Source of the DNA: Nitrospirota bacterium
GTDB lineage: Bacteria; Nitrospirota; Nitrospiria; Nitrospirales; UBA8639
Length of the DNA: 7,370 nucleotides
Assembly (NCBI GenBank): GCA_029865515.1
Contig: JAOUGQ010000139.1
Location: 1 to 7,370, forward strand
Reading direction: 5' to 3'
Part shown: in pieces, positions 6,601-7,370 of the stretch
How positions within the stretch are numbered: position 1 is the first letter of the stretch
How the letters are laid out: each line of letters opens with the position of its first letter
Notes under the pieces: generated by a model
What the model was told of the DNA's origin: nothing
Seen by the model: the letters and a program-made list of their open reading frames with translations, nothing else
Databases searched by the model: none
Translations under genes and position numbers: made by a program

Positions 6601-6722
6601 TCGATGTGTTTCAAAGCCTGATCTCTTTTCGAGAGGAGAAGGAAGGGAAATTGTTTCCAAAAACATCATCTCTTGAGGGGAGTGCTCAGGAAGAAGGGGA
6701 TCAAGTCCGGCTTAAGCGGTGA
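3687..6722 (+). CDS. Soluble hybrid sensor histidine kinase: PAS-PAS-HisKA-HATPase-pseudoREC-REC-HPt (BarA-like order)
   Basis: This 1011-aa phosphorelay kinase has no transmembrane segment, so it senses in the cytoplasm. Order: PAS1 (about 5-125, with C51, C57 and C69); PAS2 (about 137-230); a coiled-coil linker (about 231-262); HisKA with H275 in SHEIRTP; HATPase_c with N388/N392, D444 in EDTGLGM and the GGSGLGL lid (473-479). Then a degenerate receiver (about 528-648) lacks the acidic pair and phosphoacceptor. The true receiver (about 689-828) has E695/D696, phosphoacceptor D739, T790 and K812. HPt (about 873-975) has H924 in AHQIKG. All residues for a His-Asp-His relay are present. About 25 residues (758-783) before the last receiver strands look inserted. 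The start lies 3 nt after the HD-GYP stop with no clear ribosome site, implying coupling. The final output regulator is not in this window, and the order resembles BarA/ArcB-type kinases without their membrane part. Confidence 0.95.
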   Translation: MWSNPIVFQSLWDGLMVGVCLVNRAGKITQMNLAGSRLLGWGAACPTNVSCHELLGCLVSTEEGDMEVCPLSGWLLNKKMVWTPRTRLRNRQGTWCWVELKGLVVEDVKETGFLLMFRDLSSEVKLAEETKRLASIPQENPFPVIEVDAAGHLLYANPSMVRLMEEANIGQDGFSTALPKRFPALAKRCLSRGHLERHLEVSVGDREYSWTFSPHPELGLLRGYGMDITEPKRAADELSAFADTLEAKNQELDQALIKAESATRAKAAFLAVMSHEIRTPLNGVIGMAELLLQSSLDPEQEECTKIIRMSGEGLLNIINDILDFSKIESGQLALETIGFNPTSLLEEVVDLFSERAHRKGLDVAAYVDPDVPPQLFGDSHRLRQILSNYISNALKFTMDGSVFARVSLVDSALPIPNEHASGPNALSGNPTEESRRWIRFSVEDTGLGMSEEVQRKIFQVFTQADSSMSRKFGGSGLGLAICKQLAELMNGTVGVRSRPSQGSTFWCDIPFRVEGSGPSPQNIALPLDGKEVWVMCPLRSSAWVISQLLREMGAKVVRVDSIQHAKTLVDNKQDSEPDILGLIVGGNVEQGEIRQWLDMIRFSSPLQDVKIWSLKPFWFRKDEEERILTLDGMITLPIHRGQFCQCILGETGSREKPDMVRESGRIPSENSQRGKGVFEVIHKRGNEGPSVLVVEDNPVNQTVAAGMLGKLGCRVTIVENGSQAVNILNERDVDCIVMDWELPGMDGLATTRIIREMENTGRFVHKNSYWCRQHAASSPPVSHIPIIGMTAHVLPEHGQQCLLSGMDECLAKPVHLHDFEKVLQRWVGFIPGETVSPLSRPEDRSVYPGNDPASESVNDLGEHFEYPSGVEGYDVSAALHAMEGDKALLYSLFEIFNEATPGLLKEMQQSLQMQKRQDFQRQAHQIKGALSAVHAGNQAKLAEQLEQKAAFASFAYLQSALVKLENEMHKLVDVFQSLISFREEKEGKLFPKTSSLEGSAQEEGDQVRLKR

Positions 6723-6757
6723 GGAGGATAAAAAATTCTTGTATCTGGGAAGAAGTC

Positions 6758-6785
6758 TCAAGTTTTCAAGCAATCAGTCCGATAC
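6758..6785 (+). promoter_or_regulatory. Candidate sigma-28 (FliA-type) promoter before the helix-turn-helix gene
   Basis: TCAAGTTT (6758-6765) matches 7 of 8 bases of the extended sigma-28 -35 element TAAAGTTT, and TCCGATAC (6778-6785) matches 6 of 8 of GCCGATAA. The spacer is 12 nt against the usual 11. A transcript would start near 6792, giving a leader of about 33 nt. It is the better of the two sigma-28-like sites here, but one base too long in the spacer. Confidence 0.35.
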
Positions 6786-6825
6786 CACAAGCATTAATGA
6801 CCAAACTCTAATGAGGGTACCACAA
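6783..6825. repeat. 8-bp direct repeat TACCACAA flanking two TAATGA copies
   Basis: TACCACAA occurs at 6783-6790 and 6818-6825, 35 nt apart. TAATGA occurs between them at 6795-6800 and 6809-6814. The block spans the possible promoter -10 to the ATG of the helix-turn-helix gene, so it could be an operator, possibly for self-control. It is short enough to be chance. Confidence 0.3.
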
Positions 6826-7052
6826 TGAAAGATTTGCTGACCTTAAGTGAAGTTTCGACGTTTTTGAAAGTGCCAAAATCCACGATCTACAAATTAGCAA
6901 GAGAACGCCGTCTTCCTGGACATAAAGTTGGAAAGCACTGGCGATTTGTTCGGGAAGAAATCGAAGCCTGGGTACAGAATGCCGGAGGAGAAGCCGTCAT
7001 GGTTGGTGCAGGACCACAAAATGGGACCCGTGATCGATTCAGTTTGAATTAA
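6825..7052 (+). CDS. Small excisionase-family helix-turn-helix DNA-binding protein
   Basis: The 75-aa protein begins with a winged helix-turn-helix of the excisionase/MerR-like group (HTH_17): LLTLSEVSTFLKVPKSTIYKLARERRLPGHKVGKHWRF-type sequence, residues 4-41, then the EEIEAWV helix (44-50). TLSEVSTFLKVPKSTIYKLA is the DNA-reading part and GHKVGKHWRF the wing. The tail (52-75) is glycine-rich and probably flexible. ATG 6825 has GAGGG at 6813-6817, 7 nt upstream. Proteins of this type include phage excisionases, but most chromosomal copies without an integrase are small regulators or nucleoid-type factors; no integrase or attachment site is seen here. It lies 102 nt after the kinase gene and may be transcribed separately. 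Its target is unknown; a role downstream of this signalling cluster is conjecture. Confidence 0.88.
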   Translation: MKDLLTLSEVSTFLKVPKSTIYKLARERRLPGHKVGKHWRFVREEIEAWVQNAGGEAVMVGAGPQNGTRDRFSLN

Positions 7053-7124
7053 TCCGGTATTGTTCTGGACTCCTTCTCTTTTTGGGAGAGGAATCAGATG
7101 AAGAAAATATAAGTAACTTGCTCA

Positions 7125-7152
7125 GATTCTGAGGGCAAGATGCCCCGGAATC
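7125..7152. other. Strong stem-loop downstream of the helix-turn-helix gene
   Basis: GATTCTGAGGGC (7125-7136) pairs with GCCCCGGAATC (7142-7152): 11 pairs including one T-G wobble, one bulged A at 7132, and an AAGAT loop. No T-run follows on the + strand, so it does not look like a classic terminator there. It could protect the 3' end of the upstream mRNA or be part of a dispersed repeat. Confidence 0.5.
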
Positions 7153-7308
7153 GGCAGCAAACATTGTGCCCCACTCATTGATGGTTACCTGGACTTTCAA
7201 TGCACTGAGAAACTTCTTCCCTTCCAGTTTTCCCCCTCCATATCTTTCCGTCATGCCTTGTCGGCTCTTGACCTTCCTCGGGGATGTTGATTGTTTTGCC
7301 TTCTAGGA

Positions 7309-7334
7309 AATCTCAAAGGGATTGTCTTTTTTTT
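7309..7334 (+). terminator. Weak candidate intrinsic terminator
   Basis: AATCTC (7309-7314) pairs with GGGATT (7318-7323), with one T-G wobble and an AAA loop. It is followed by GTC and eight Ts (7327-7334). The geometry is right but the stem is short and low in GC, so it is only a candidate. Confidence 0.3.
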
Positions 7335-7343
7335 CGCTACGGA

Positions 7344-7362
7344 GGACCGTCAGAGACGGTTC
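7344..7362. other. Short perfect hairpin near the window end
   Basis: ACCGTC (7346-7351) pairs perfectly with GACGGT (7355-7360) around AGA, and one wobble plus one G-C pair extend it to 7344-7362. It lies just after the T8 run. It may begin a structured leader that continues past the window. Confidence 0.4.
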
Positions 7363-7370
7363 CCTGGGTC

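Larger units (their letters stand above)
7053..7370. other. 318-bp apparently non-coding end of the window
   Basis: No convincing gene is seen on either strand; the 71-codon minus-strand frame (7039-7254) has no family resemblance and a poorly spaced AAGG before its ATG. The stretch contains imperfect and strong stem-loops (about 7068-7096, 7125-7152, 7309-7323, 7344-7362) and a T8 run at 7327-7334. It may be a terminator region followed by the leader of a gene beyond the window. Confidence 0.5.

Noticed and set aside
6825..7052. Excisionase as sign of a prophage or integrated element
   Set aside because: No integrase, attachment repeat, tRNA or other phage gene is present; this HTH family is common in ordinary chromosomal regulators.
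7068..7096. Imperfect hairpin just after the HTH gene as an intrinsic terminator
   Set aside because: The stem has a bulge and a mismatch, and the following bases are A-rich rather than T-rich on the + strand.
7039..7254. Minus-strand frame of 71 codons at the window end
   Set aside because: AAGG lies only about 1 nt from the ATG, no motif is seen, and it crosses a strong stem-loop; not enough to call a gene.

Overview
The window carries a signalling cluster from a motile bacterium. All recognisable genes are on the + strand and occupy most of it. Coding sequence looks moderate in GC (about half, by eye). Codon use, good but not universal Shine-Dalgarno sites and the family set (CheR, CheX, PilZ, STAS, HD-GYP, BarA-type hybrid kinase) suggest a flagellated Gram-negative-type bacterium. 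A Nitrospirota-like origin is my guess from the general look of the intergenic DNA and gene set. It is an inference with low confidence.

Layout. Positions 1-660 hold the C-terminal three quarters of a CheR chemoreceptor methyltransferase; its start lies upstream of the window. A CheX-like chemotaxis phosphatase follows (657-1102), overlapping the cheR stop by 4 nt, but it is split by a one-base frameshift at a T5 run (865-869). A small PilZ c-di-GMP-binding protein (1130-1513) comes next. After a 163-bp gap with a sigma-28-like -10 element and a hairpin comes a STAS anti-sigma-factor antagonist (1677-2030). A 354-bp non-coding region (2031-2384) contains hairpins and a degenerate 7-nt tandem repeat. 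Then come an HD-GYP protein with an N-terminal DUF3391 domain (2385-3683) and, 3 nt later, a 1011-aa soluble hybrid histidine kinase (3687-6722). The kinase has the order PAS-PAS-HisKA-HATPase-degenerate receiver-receiver-HPt. A small excisionase-type helix-turn-helix protein (6825-7052) follows, behind a candidate sigma-28 promoter. The last 318 bp look non-coding and hold several stem-loops.

How the genes may work together. CheR and CheX are the adaptation and signal-termination arms of a chemotaxis pathway. PilZ and HD-GYP are the effector and turnover arms of c-di-GMP signalling. STAS proteins act as phosphorylation-controlled partner switches. The HD-GYP protein and hybrid kinase are almost certainly co-translated and probably form one module, in which a cytoplasmic PAS-sensing phosphorelay and a c-di-GMP protein act together. 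No mobile element, CRISPR array, tRNA or rRNA was seen. I see no clear new system. The points most worth checking are the broken cheX, the HD-GYP protein with HDxGY in place of HDxGK, the cysteine-rich PAS domain, and the inactive receiver in the kinase.
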